Below, piece by piece: positions 27,720 to 35,817 of a stretch of DNA of 64,000 bases. A model generated the notes under the pieces. The model worked only from the letters and a program-made list of their open reading frames with translations. It did not search any database and was not told the DNA's origin. A program made the translations under genes and the position numbers. How positions within the stretch are numbered: the first letter of the stretch is position 1; the number at the start of each line of letters is the position of its first letter. The stretch comes from Pseudoblastomonas marina (GTDB taxonomy: Bacteria; Pseudomonadota; Alphaproteobacteria; Sphingomonadales; Sphingomonadaceae): NCBI RefSeq assembly GCF_014641655.1, contig NZ_BMID01000001.1:2384427-2448426 (forward strand), in the 5' to 3' direction.

Positions 27720-28498
27720 TCAAGAAACGTCTGATCGGCGTGGTGACGGTGAAGGATGGCTGGGCCGTCCAGTCGTTCGGCTATAAGCGCTACCTCCCCT
27801 TGGGCCGTCCCGAAGTGCTGGTCCAGAACCTCGATCGCTGGGGCGCCGACGAGATCATGCTGCAATGCATCGATCGCTCGCGTCCGGACCGGGGCGACGT
27901 CGGTCCCGATTTCGCGCTGCTCGACCGCGTCGCCAAGCTCGGGATCGCCACCCCGCTGATCTACGCCGGCGGCGTGCGCACCGCCGACGATGCGCGAGTC
28001 GCGGTGAACATGGGCGCCGACCGGATCGCATTGGACGCGATGCTGCGCGACGACGCGCAAGAGGTCGCCAAGGTCGGCTACCAGCTGGGCGCGCAGGCGG
28101 TGATCGCCGCACTGCCGATGACCGCCACCGATGACGGCGCGCAGTGGCGCGATTATCGCACCGGCAAGGACGAGCCCCTGTCGGACGCGGTGCGTTCGAT
28201 GCTCGACGACGGCGTCGTATCCGAAGCGCTGATCATCGACCATGCCAACGAGGGTAATCCGGGCGCCTTCGATCCGCGCGTGCTCGATGCCGGGCTCGCC
28301 GACCATGTCCCGCTGATTGCGTTCGGCGGCATTTCCGAAGCCGCTTGCGTGACCGACCTGCTCAAGCGCGAACAGGTCGACGCGGTCGCGATTGGCAATT
28401 TCCTGTCCTATCGCGAACACGCTGTGCAGGCCTACAAGGAAGCGCTGGTCGGCGTGCCGGTGCGCCCCGCCACCTATCACCGGACGATCTACGCATGA
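27716..28498 (+). CDS. HisF-like ammonia-channel protein lacking cyclase residues
   Basis: A 260-residue TIM barrel homologous to HisF. By hand alignment with Thermotoga HisF, the first catalytic aspartate (Asp11) is Thr11 here (VVTVKDG in place of CLDVKDG). The second (Asp130) is Pro134 (AALPMTA in place of AIDAKR). The barrel and HisH-facing parts are kept, for example YAGGVRTADDARVAVNMGADRI and IAFGGIS. So it can probably bind HisH and guide ammonia but cannot do the histidine-pathway cyclisation. It overlaps HisH and the second amidotransferase gene (ATGA on both sides). Confidence 0.88.
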   Translation: MIKKRLIGVVTVKDGWAVQSFGYKRYLPLGRPEVLVQNLDRWGADEIMLQCIDRSRPDRGDVGPDFALLDRVAKLGIATPLIYAGGVRTADDARVAVNMGADRIALDAMLRDDAQEVAKVGYQLGAQAVIAALPMTATDDGAQWRDYRTGKDEPLSDAVRSMLDDGVVSEALIIDHANEGNPGAFDPRVLDAGLADHVPLIAFGGISEAACVTDLLKREQVDAVAIGNFLSYREHAVQAYKEALVGVPVRPATYHRTIYA

Positions 28499-29766
28499 CC
28501 GCGCCGCCCTCCACCAATCACGGCCCGCACCGCGAGCATCGCGCGTGCAAGCGCTGCCTTTACACCACCAGCCACGCGCTCGGCCTCGTCATCGACGATG
28601 AGGGCATCTGCTCGGGCTGCCGGATCCACGAGGAAAAGGACCGGCTCGATTTCGATGCGCGGTTCGAGCAGCTGAAAGAGATCGTCGCCCCCTATCGCAG
28701 CAAGACGGGCACGAATTACGACTGCATCGTGCCTGTCAGCGGCGCGGGCGACAGCCACTTCATCGTTCACACGGTGAAGGAACGGCTCGGGCTCAACCCG
28801 CTGCTGGTCACCTACAACAAGTATTTCAACACCCCGCTGGGCATCCGCAACCTCGCCAATCTGCGGATCAAGCTCGATTGCGACATCCTGGTCCAGAACG
28901 TGAACCCGGTCTCGGTCAAGAACATAACCCGCACTACGCTCAGGATGTTCGGCTCGATGTACTGGCCGTGCCTCGCCGGACAAACCGTGTTCCCGGTGCA
29001 GACCGCGGTGCGATACCAGGTCCCGCTGATCATCTGGGGCGCGCACCAGGGCCTCGAACAGGTCGGCATGTTCAGCCACGAGCACGAGGTCGAGATGACC
29101 CGCCGCTACCGCCGCGACCACGACCTGATGGGGCACGAGGCGGACGACATCCTCTCGATCTTCGACACTCTGCGCGAAGAGGACGTCTGGCAGTATCGCT
29201 ATCCCGACGATGCCGATCTCGATGCGGTCGGCGTGCGCGGAATCTATCTCGGCAATTACGTGCGCTGGGACCCGAAGGCGCAGCACGAGCAGATGGTCGA
29301 GACCTATGGCTACCAGGGGGCTGATTTCGCGCGCACCTTCGACACCTACGACCATGTCGACTGCTACAATTACATGGACCTGCACGATCACCTGAAGATG
29401 GTGAAGCACGGTTATTCGAAGGTCACCGACCATGCCTGCCGCGAAATCCGCCACGGGCGGCTGACCCGCGATGACGCACTGGCGCTGGTGCGGCATTACG
29501 AGGACCAGCCGGTCCGCTTCGACGCGATGTTCGAGGAATGGCTCGGGGTCGAGCCGAACGGGCTGCGCTTTATCCTCGACCAGCATCGCAACCCGGCAAT
29601 CTGGCAAGAGACCAAGCCCAACCGCTTCGTGCGCCGCGACCCGCCACCCGAAGCGGAAGGCGATATCGAAACGATCGAGGAGCAACTCGGCTTCCGCTCG
29701 CATGCGCCGCTCGATCGCGACGAGGGGCACGGCTACATCACCGTCGGCAAGGGCTTCCCGCTGTGA
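28495..29766 (+). CDS. Second N-acetyl sugar amidotransferase-like protein, altered PP-loop
   Basis: A 423-residue paralogue of the enzyme at 25235. It keeps the two CxxC pairs (Cys18/21 and Cys39/42), IIWGAHQGLEQ and TDHACREIRHG. The PP-loop reads SGAGDS (residues 82-87) where the family has SGGKDS, so the lysine that contacts ATP phosphate is missing. It also carries about 45 extra residues at the C-terminus (after RNPAIWQETKPNRF). It may act on a different sugar, work without normal ATP chemistry, or be a non-catalytic partner of the first copy. It is joined to HisF and the dehydrogenase gene by 4-base overlaps. Confidence 0.85.
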   Translation: MTAPPSTNHGPHREHRACKRCLYTTSHALGLVIDDEGICSGCRIHEEKDRLDFDARFEQLKEIVAPYRSKTGTNYDCIVPVSGAGDSHFIVHTVKERLGLNPLLVTYNKYFNTPLGIRNLANLRIKLDCDILVQNVNPVSVKNITRTTLRMFGSMYWPCLAGQTVFPVQTAVRYQVPLIIWGAHQGLEQVGMFSHEHEVEMTRRYRRDHDLMGHEADDILSIFDTLREEDVWQYRYPDDADLDAVGVRGIYLGNYVRWDPKAQHEQMVETYGYQGADFARTFDTYDHVDCYNYMDLHDHLKMVKHGYSKVTDHACREIRHGRLTRDDALALVRHYEDQPVRFDAMFEEWLGVEPNGLRFILDQHRNPAIWQETKPNRFVRRDPPPEAEGDIETIEEQLGFRSHAPLDRDEGHGYITVGKGFPL

Positions 29767-30755
29767 GCGGGGCGAACGCCAAGGTCGTCTGGCTCGACGG
29801 ACCGGGCGAGCTCGCGCTGCGCGAGGAGAGGCTCGCCGCGCCGGGTCCGGGCAAAGTGCTGTGCGAAACGGTGGTCAGCGCGATCTCGCCGGGTACCGAG
29901 CTCGCCGCATGGCGCGGCCTGCCGCCGCTGCGTCCGGGCGTCGTCTATCCGCGGCTGCAGGGCTATTGCAATGTCGCGCGAGTGACCGCTTGCGGCGAAG
30001 ACGTCGAAAGCGTGGTCGAAGGCGACCGGGTGCTGAGCTTCGCCTCGCATCGCAGCCACCATCTGCTGGCCGAGGCCGACATCCTCTACCGCCTGCCCGA
30101 GGGCGCCGATGCGGACCGGGTGGTCGCGGCCTACCTCTTCCATCTGGGGTACAACGCGGTGCTGCGCAGCGATGTGCGCGCGGGCTCGAAGGTGTTCGTC
30201 ATCGGTCTCGGCGCGCTCGGCCTCGCCTCGGTGGCGATGGCGCAACTCGCGGGGGCCGAGGTCTACGCATTGTCGGGACAGGCCGCCCCGGCGAAACTTG
30301 CGCGCGGCTATGGTGCAAAGCAGGTTTTCGCGCGCGACGATGCATCCCTCGACACGCTCGCCGCCGATGTCGTGATCACCACCACCAATGGCTGGGGCGA
30401 CATCGACATCGCGCTGCACGCGGCGGGGCAGAACGGCACCGTGGCCTGCCTCGGCTTTCCCGGTCGCGGCGAGCCGGCGCCCGAGACCAACCCGTTCGAC
30501 AGCCAGTATTTCTACATGAAGCAGCTCAGCATCGAAGCGGTCGGCTGGTCGCCCGAGCACGACGACAGCCGCGGCTTCAACCGTTTCAACGAGCGCGCCA
30601 ACATCGCCTATCTCGCGCGCCTGATCGAGGACGGGCGGCTCGATCCCGCCCCGATCCTTTCCGGGCGCTATCGCGGCGAGGACATCGCGCGGGCCTATGC
30701 CGATCTCGACGCGCGCAAGGACGACGCCGTCACCTACCTGCTGGACTGGAACTGA
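29763..30755 (+). CDS. MDR-family (zinc-binding-type) dehydrogenase without zinc ligands
   Basis: A 330-residue medium-chain dehydrogenase/reductase. The GroES-like part has VVSAISPGTELAAWRGLPP where zinc alcohol dehydrogenases have their first catalytic-zinc cysteine, so the metal site appears lost. The NAD(P) domain has KVFVIGLGALGLASVAMAQLAGAEV. It starts with GTG at 29763, overlapping the previous stop, and the Gfo/Idh gene follows 3 bases later. In other polysaccharide loci such an MDR domain and a Gfo/Idh domain occur fused as a bi-domain oxidoreductase, which supports joint action here. Confidence 0.86.
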   Translation: MSGANAKVVWLDGPGELALREERLAAPGPGKVLCETVVSAISPGTELAAWRGLPPLRPGVVYPRLQGYCNVARVTACGEDVESVVEGDRVLSFASHRSHHLLAEADILYRLPEGADADRVVAAYLFHLGYNAVLRSDVRAGSKVFVIGLGALGLASVAMAQLAGAEVYALSGQAAPAKLARGYGAKQVFARDDASLDTLAADVVITTTNGWGDIDIALHAAGQNGTVACLGFPGRGEPAPETNPFDSQYFYMKQLSIEAVGWSPEHDDSRGFNRFNERANIAYLARLIEDGRLDPAPILSGRYRGEDIARAYADLDARKDDAVTYLLDWN

Positions 30756-30758
30756 GCG

Positions 30759-31823
30759 ATGGACGCGGCGGTGATCGGATGCGGGCGCATGGGCGCCTTC
30801 ACCAGTGAAGGCGTGCGGAAATTCGCGCCCGAATGCTGGTTCCCGCTCGCCCATGCCGAGGCGATCGAGGCCGCCGACGGGCTCGACCTCGTCGCTTTGT
30901 GCGATCCCAACGAGGAAGGCCTCGCCCGCGCGGCCGAACGTTATGGCGTGGCGCGCACCTATCCCGATCACAGGGCCCTGCTGGCCGACGGTGCCCCGGC
31001 GCTCGCCGGGATCGCCACCCGCACGATCGGGCGCGCGGACATCATCTCCGATTGCTTCGAGGCAGGCGTGCGCGCCTTCCATATCGAAAAGCCGATCTGC
31101 AATTCGGTGGCCGAACTGCGTCGGCTCGAAGAGATTTTCGCCCGCGACGACGTGTTCGTGACGCTGGGGGCGGTGCGACGCCATTTTGCGATCTATCGCG
31201 ACGCGGTCACGCGGGCGTCCTCGGGCGATTACGGCCAACTGCTGGAGGCGCGGGTCGACATGGGTCCGGGGGCGCTCTTCTGGGCCCATCCGCACTCGGT
31301 GGACCTGATCCTGCTCGCCGCCGCCGGTCGCGAAGTGCAGTCGGTGCAGGCCCGCTTGGGCGAGGTCGAGCGCGACGGCGACACCATCGTCAACGATCCC
31401 GCCATCCTTGCTGCCAGCGTGTGGTTCGAGGACGGTTTCGCCGGTCATATCAGCCGCGCGCACGGGATCGATTTCCACCTGTCCTGCGAGCGCGCGCGCT
31501 TTGCGGTGATGAATGACGGGCATTCGCTGGCCTTCGCCGCCGCCGACGACGCCAACCCCTATCCCGCAACCCAGCAGGTCGAGTTCGACGCCGGAAACGC
31601 TGCACAGGGTGCGCTGGCGCCGATGCTCCAGCTCACGGCCTGTCTCGAGGGTGACGCGGCGGCACGCGCCGCCAATACCGCGCTCAAGCGCGACATCGTC
31701 CGCGGGCAGGAAGTGCTCTTCGCCTTCGTCCAGTCGCACCTCGATGGCGGCGCGCCCGTGGCGCTCGCCGATATCGACCCCGCCATGACCATTCTCGGCC
31801 GGACCGGACAGTTCTATGCCTGA
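30759..31823 (+). CDS. Gfo/Idh/MocA family oxidoreductase (second of three)
   Basis: A 354-residue NAD(P)-dependent oxidoreductase. The Rossmann start is AAVIGCGRMGAFTSEGVRKFAP, and the lysine of the family is in FHIEKPICNS. The substrate domain includes GALFWAHPHSVDLILLAAAG. It is one of three members of this family in the locus, and each sits beside a different partner: the aminotransferase, the MDR dehydrogenase, or the aldo-keto-reductase-like protein. It overlaps the next gene by 8 bases (ATGCCTGA). The substrate is unknown. Confidence 0.87.
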   Translation: MDAAVIGCGRMGAFTSEGVRKFAPECWFPLAHAEAIEAADGLDLVALCDPNEEGLARAAERYGVARTYPDHRALLADGAPALAGIATRTIGRADIISDCFEAGVRAFHIEKPICNSVAELRRLEEIFARDDVFVTLGAVRRHFAIYRDAVTRASSGDYGQLLEARVDMGPGALFWAHPHSVDLILLAAAGREVQSVQARLGEVERDGDTIVNDPAILAASVWFEDGFAGHISRAHGIDFHLSCERARFAVMNDGHSLAFAAADDANPYPATQQVEFDAGNAAQGALAPMLQLTACLEGDAAARAANTALKRDIVRGQEVLFAFVQSHLDGGAPVALADIDPAMTILGRTGQFYA

Positions 31824-33192
31824 CGCAGCATCGACCAAACCGCGCATCCTGATGTTCGCGCGCGGCTACCAGGCCGATTTCTTCCCCGAACTGCGTGACG
31901 ACGCCTACGAGGCGGTCTACGTGACGCTGACGCGCGAGGAAGCAGCGCAGGTGCGCGCGACGGGGGCCGAGGTCGCGGCGTGCTTCGAAGCCGATTACGA
32001 TGCGATCACGCCTGCCGAGGTGCCCGAGCACTATCTCTACACCTCGTTCATGGCCGAGCGCTTTCTCGGGCGTTACGACCACGACAAGCGGATCGAGATC
32101 CTCGGCAAGGAAATCGCCTTCTGGCGCGGCCTGCTCGATCGCTTCGAGCCCGTCGCGGTGCTCAACGAGCTCGTCGCGATCGAGATTTCCGAGGTCCTGC
32201 TGATCGAAAGCCGTGCGCGGGACATCCCCTATCTCGCGGGCATGAACTGCGTGGTCGAGGATTTCTTCTACTGGCTGCCCGACCCGATGACGATCTCGGG
32301 CCGCACCTTCGACCTGCCCGAACCCGGTGCCGAGGCGAAGGCAGAAGCAGCCGCCTATTTCGAGGAATTGCGGCAGCAGGACTACAAGCCGTTCTACGTC
32401 AAGAACCTCGCCGGGCGGCGCGATCTCCGGCCACTCGCGGCGGGCGTCCTCAAGACCATCCAGTGGTGGTGGCGCGACCGCCGCAGCCGCACGGGCGCGT
32501 TCCGCTATGAATCCTACCTCGAGGAATATTCGAAGCGGATCCAGACCTTCTTCGCGAGCTTCATGCGACCCTACGATCGGCTCGAGGAAATCGGTGAGGA
32601 CAAGGAAATCGTCTTCTACCCGCTCCACCAGGAGCCCGAGGCAACGCTCAATTACATGAGCGAATTCATGGCCAACCAGGCCGCCTCGATCGAGAACATA
32701 CTCAAGTGCCTCGGCCCGCACCAGGTGCTGGTGGTGAAGGAACACCCGGTAGACAAAGGCGCGCTGCTGCGGCCCAAGTTCCGCACCCTGCGCGACAATT
32801 ATTCGGCGCTGCGCTACCTGCCCGCCGAAGTGCCGGGGCGCGCCGTGCTCAAGCGCTGCGAACGCGTCGTCACGATGACCAGCACGGTCGGATGGGAGGC
32901 CGCGAACCTCGGCAAGAGCGTGTGCGTGATGGGCGAGATCTTCTACGACGACCTGCCCGGCATCAAGCGCGTGGCGAGCTGGAAGGAACTGCGCGAGGCG
33001 ATGCGCACGCCGGTGGCCAAACTGCCGCGCGTCGATCCGGCCACCGCCGAGCATTTCGTCGCGGCGATGACCGAAGCCTCCTACCGCGGCAACCCGTTCC
33101 CCTATCCCGAGCTCTATTCGGAGCGGAACATCGCCCGGGTGAAGCATGCCATCATGGACGGGGCGGGACTAGCGAAAGGACCGAGCACATGA
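31816..33192 (+). CDS. Capsule-synthesis-type (KpsS-like) protein, probable glycosyltransferase
   Basis: A 458-residue soluble protein. The central part has the layout of capsule polysaccharide synthesis proteins: FYPLHQEPEATLNYMS, a helix with ENILKCLGPHQVLVVKEHP (the KEHP motif), then VTMTSTVGWEAANLGKSVCVMGEIFY. KpsS and KpsC of this group transfer Kdo. Here, among nonulosonate genes, transfer of a related 8- or 9-carbon sugar is plausible. It is coupled to its neighbours by an 8-base overlap upstream and ATGA downstream. The exact donor is inferred, not shown. Confidence 0.72.
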   Translation: MPDAASTKPRILMFARGYQADFFPELRDDAYEAVYVTLTREEAAQVRATGAEVAACFEADYDAITPAEVPEHYLYTSFMAERFLGRYDHDKRIEILGKEIAFWRGLLDRFEPVAVLNELVAIEISEVLLIESRARDIPYLAGMNCVVEDFFYWLPDPMTISGRTFDLPEPGAEAKAEAAAYFEELRQQDYKPFYVKNLAGRRDLRPLAAGVLKTIQWWWRDRRSRTGAFRYESYLEEYSKRIQTFFASFMRPYDRLEEIGEDKEIVFYPLHQEPEATLNYMSEFMANQAASIENILKCLGPHQVLVVKEHPVDKGALLRPKFRTLRDNYSALRYLPAEVPGRAVLKRCERVVTMTSTVGWEAANLGKSVCVMGEIFYDDLPGIKRVASWKELREAMRTPVAKLPRVDPATAEHFVAAMTEASYRGNPFPYPELYSERNIARVKHAIMDGAGLAKGPST

Positions 33193-33758
33193 GCATGTTC
33201 CGTCGCCTGCGCACCCTCCTCGGGGATCTCTGGTATATCGAGCGCAACGTCCGGTTCCGGATCAATTTGTCCCGCTTCTTCGCCTATCGCGTGCCGCTGG
33301 TCGGCTGGGGCGTTTCGGCGCTGATCGACCGTTCGCTCTACTCGTCCTATGCGATCGACGTGGATTCGAGCTCGGTAGACGTGTTCGCGCTCTCGATCGC
33401 GCACCCCACGGGCGTGCTGATCGGCGGCAACGGGGTTTATTCGCCAGGCCGCGTGGTCATCATGGCCGGGGTCAAGCTGGTGACTGGCCGCCCTGGCGAT
33501 CCCGAATATCTGCGCAAGCATGCCGAACGCAGAGTGTTCGAATTCGGCGACAATGTCGTGCTGTCTTCCGGCGCAACATTGATCGGCCCCCTGACGATCT
33601 GCGACAACGTGGTGGTCGGGCCGGATTCGCTGGTCAACAAGTCGATCACCGAACCGGGCGTCTACCTCGGCAATCCGGCGCGACGGGTCTCGAATGACGT
33701 GTCCGAGGACTGGGTGGCGCACCTGCCTGCCCCACCGAAAAAGGGAGGCCATTCTTGA
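33189..33758 (+). CDS. Hexapeptide-repeat (left-handed beta-helix) acyltransferase
   Basis: A 189-residue protein with a helical N-terminus (residues 1-55) and a short left-handed beta-helix (VLIGGNGVYSPGRVVIMAGV, GDNVVLSSGATLIGPLTICDNVVVGPDSLV, GVYLGNPARRV). The layout resembles serine-acetyltransferase-like sugar acyltransferases. It lies directly before the ACP/LnmK-like gene with a TTGA overlap. It might take its acyl group from that carrier rather than from acetyl-CoA; this is inference from position. Confidence 0.83.
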   Translation: MSMFRRLRTLLGDLWYIERNVRFRINLSRFFAYRVPLVGWGVSALIDRSLYSSYAIDVDSSSVDVFALSIAHPTGVLIGGNGVYSPGRVVIMAGVKLVTGRPGDPEYLRKHAERRVFEFGDNVVLSSGATLIGPLTICDNVVVGPDSLVNKSITEPGVYLGNPARRVSNDVSEDWVAHLPAPPKKGGHS

Positions 33759-34876
33759 GCCGTTTTCGCAAATTGATCGAGCAAGCCCAGCCGGATCTCG
33801 TCGGCCAGGACCTGTCACGCCCGTTCGAGGAACTGGGTGTCGACAGCTTCGACCTGATGAACCTGCGCGTCGGCCTCGAACGGGAACTCGGCGAAGAGAT
33901 CTCGGATACGCAATGGACTGAATTCACGTCGCTCGCGCAGATCGTTTCCTATTGCGAAAGCCGCGACGGAGACGGCCCCACCCTATACGGCATCAACCAG
34001 GACACCGAAGACGGCTATGTCCGTCGGTTCGAGTTGAACATGCCGCAAATGGCGATCGAAAGCCTGTCGGAAAGCTGGCTGTTCAAGGAAATCGGGGCGT
34101 CGCACTGGGAACTGCTGTGCGCCGGCCTCGGCCAGCGATCCGCGGCGCTGGCCGACGAGATGGGCAATCGCCTCTACGCGACCTTCGCCCGGGTGCGCCA
34201 TGACGCCACGCAGCCGCTATCGAGCTTCGAGGAAGCCGAGGATGTCCGCCTGTCGGGCGAAATCTCCCGGTTTGGCGGTGGGATGTATATCAGCCGTTTC
34301 GAACTAGAGTCGCTCGCCGCGCAGGACAAGCGCATCGTCTCGCAGATGATCACCAGCTTCTCGCGTCGCGGCGGCGAAGGGAACACCAACCTCGTCAAGA
34401 GCCAGCCGCAGGTCGCCGAGAATTCGATCACCGATCTCGCCCAGCCGCCCCAGTTCGTCGAGGAATATCGCCGGATCAAGAAAGGCACGCAGGATACGCT
34501 CGGATTGGGGGGCATGACGCTCCAGCTGACCGATGCGATCGAGACCGAGTTCGAATACGAGCTCAACCCTTATCACGACCTCAACGGCGTCGGCCTGCTC
34601 TATTTCGCGGCCTATCCGATCATCGCCGACACCTGCGAAGCACAGCACTTCAATGCCCACGCCGCCAGCGGCGACACCCGCTGGGAGCTGCGCTGGAGCA
34701 CGCTGGCGCGCGACATCATGTACTACGCCAATTGCGACATCACCGACACGATCGTCTACCGGCTCCATTCGCATCGGATCGAGGGCGGCAGGCTGGCGAC
34801 CACGGCCTCGCTCTCGCGCAAATCCGACGGAGCGCTGATGGCGAAGGTCTTTGTCGTCAAGGCCGAAAGGTTGTAA
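33755..34876 (+). CDS. Acyl carrier protein domain fused to LnmK/Pnap_2097-type double-hotdog domain
   Basis: A 373-residue fusion. Residues 1-75 form an acyl carrier protein with the phosphopantetheine site ELGVDSFDLMNL (Ser31). Residues 85-373 resemble the Pnap_2097/LnmK family, double-hotdog proteins; LnmK loads methylmalonyl-CoA onto a carrier and decarboxylates it to propionyl-ACP. Seen here are WHELLC-like IGASHWELLCAGLGQRS, GGGMYISRFELESL and the second hotdog LYFAAYPIIADTCEAQHF. The start is TTG at 33755, overlapping the previous stop and backed by AGGGAGG 5 bases upstream. It probably makes or holds an acyl group for sugar decoration. The family match is from memory of its motifs. 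Confidence 0.78.
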   Translation: MSRFRKLIEQAQPDLVGQDLSRPFEELGVDSFDLMNLRVGLERELGEEISDTQWTEFTSLAQIVSYCESRDGDGPTLYGINQDTEDGYVRRFELNMPQMAIESLSESWLFKEIGASHWELLCAGLGQRSAALADEMGNRLYATFARVRHDATQPLSSFEEAEDVRLSGEISRFGGGMYISRFELESLAAQDKRIVSQMITSFSRRGGEGNTNLVKSQPQVAENSITDLAQPPQFVEEYRRIKKGTQDTLGLGGMTLQLTDAIETEFEYELNPYHDLNGVGLLYFAAYPIIADTCEAQHFNAHAASGDTRWELRWSTLARDIMYYANCDITDTIVYRLHSHRIEGGRLATTASLSRKSDGALMAKVFVVKAERL

Positions 34877-34919
34877 GCGCTCACGCGGACCCGATATCGG
34901 GCCACGGAAAGAGTGGATT

Positions 34920-35786
34920 ATGGCGACCGCGATCCTGAAAGATACCTACGGTTTCCTGCGTTGGCGGCTGGTGCCTGTGCGCATGCTCGGCAAGTTGAAG
35001 AACACCCTTGCGCGCCCCGCCAGGCCGCCGCGGGCCGAGACTCGCTTCGATCGAGATAAGCTCGCGCGGATCGAGAACGATGGGATCGCGCCCGCGACGC
35101 CGATCGCGCCGGCCCTGCTAGACGAAATCCGCGAGAAATATATGCCCCGCGCCGCACAGGTCGTGCCGCGCACCGCAGGCCACCCGTTCGAAAACGTCAT
35201 GCGTGCGGAAGATTTTACCGCCGACGATCCTGTTTTCCGCCTGGCCTTCTCCGAGGAGGTCCTTGGGGCAGCCGACGCCTATTTCGACGGGCACTTCCTG
35301 TTCGACAGCATCCAGGTGCTGCATTCCTTCCCCACCGAGGGCAAGTTGCGCGCGAGCCAGATGTGGCACAAGGATTACGGCGACATCAAGTCGCTCCACC
35401 TCGTGATGTACGTCAACGACGTGGAGGACGACGCGGACGGGCCCTTCGTCTATATCGATCGCCAGCGCAGCAAGTCCGTGGCCAGGCGCCCGATCATCCG
35501 CCGGTTGTCGGACGACGACATTGCCGGCGAGATCGGTGGCAGCGACTTCCAGCGCTTCTTCGGCAAGGCCGGCGAAGGCGTCTTGGTCGATCCTTCGGCG
35601 TGCTACCATTACGGCAGTCGCTGCAGGAACGGGCGCACCGCGGTGTTCGTGACATTCAACACCGCGACGCCCTACGAACCGATGCAGGAACCGCTCAAAT
35701 CGGCGCGACGGCAGGCGGCGGAAGAGGCGCGCAAGGTCCGGCCCGACCTCCCCGGCGAGTATATCGACGCGATCCTCGAAGCCTGA
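34920..35786 (+). CDS. Phytanoyl-CoA dioxygenase-like (PhyH) Fe(II)/2-oxoglutarate oxygenase
   Basis: A 288-residue protein with the metal-binding triad of PhyH-type oxygenases: His150 and Asp152 in MWHKDYGD, His230 in SACYHYGSRC, and an arginine at about 239 for 2-oxoglutarate. These enzymes hydroxylate small molecules or carrier-bound acyl groups. It lies 43 bases after the ACP fusion and before the flippase. A hydroxylated acyl substituent or a hydroxylated sugar is a reasonable guess. The ATG at 34920 follows a GGAAAGAG purine run. Confidence 0.82.
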   Translation: MATAILKDTYGFLRWRLVPVRMLGKLKNTLARPARPPRAETRFDRDKLARIENDGIAPATPIAPALLDEIREKYMPRAAQVVPRTAGHPFENVMRAEDFTADDPVFRLAFSEEVLGAADAYFDGHFLFDSIQVLHSFPTEGKLRASQMWHKDYGDIKSLHLVMYVNDVEDDADGPFVYIDRQRSKSVARRPIIRRLSDDDIAGEIGGSDFQRFFGKAGEGVLVDPSACYHYGSRCRNGRTAVFVTFNTATPYEPMQEPLKSARRQAAEEARKVRPDLPGEYIDAILEA

Positions 35787-35817
35787 CGGCACCGCCGGTC
35801 GACCGCCCTACCCGGAC

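Noticed and set aside
27108-28498. hisH and hisF as histidine biosynthesis genes
   Set aside because: No other histidine gene is nearby, both HisF catalytic aspartates are lost, and the neighbours are sugar amidotransferases.
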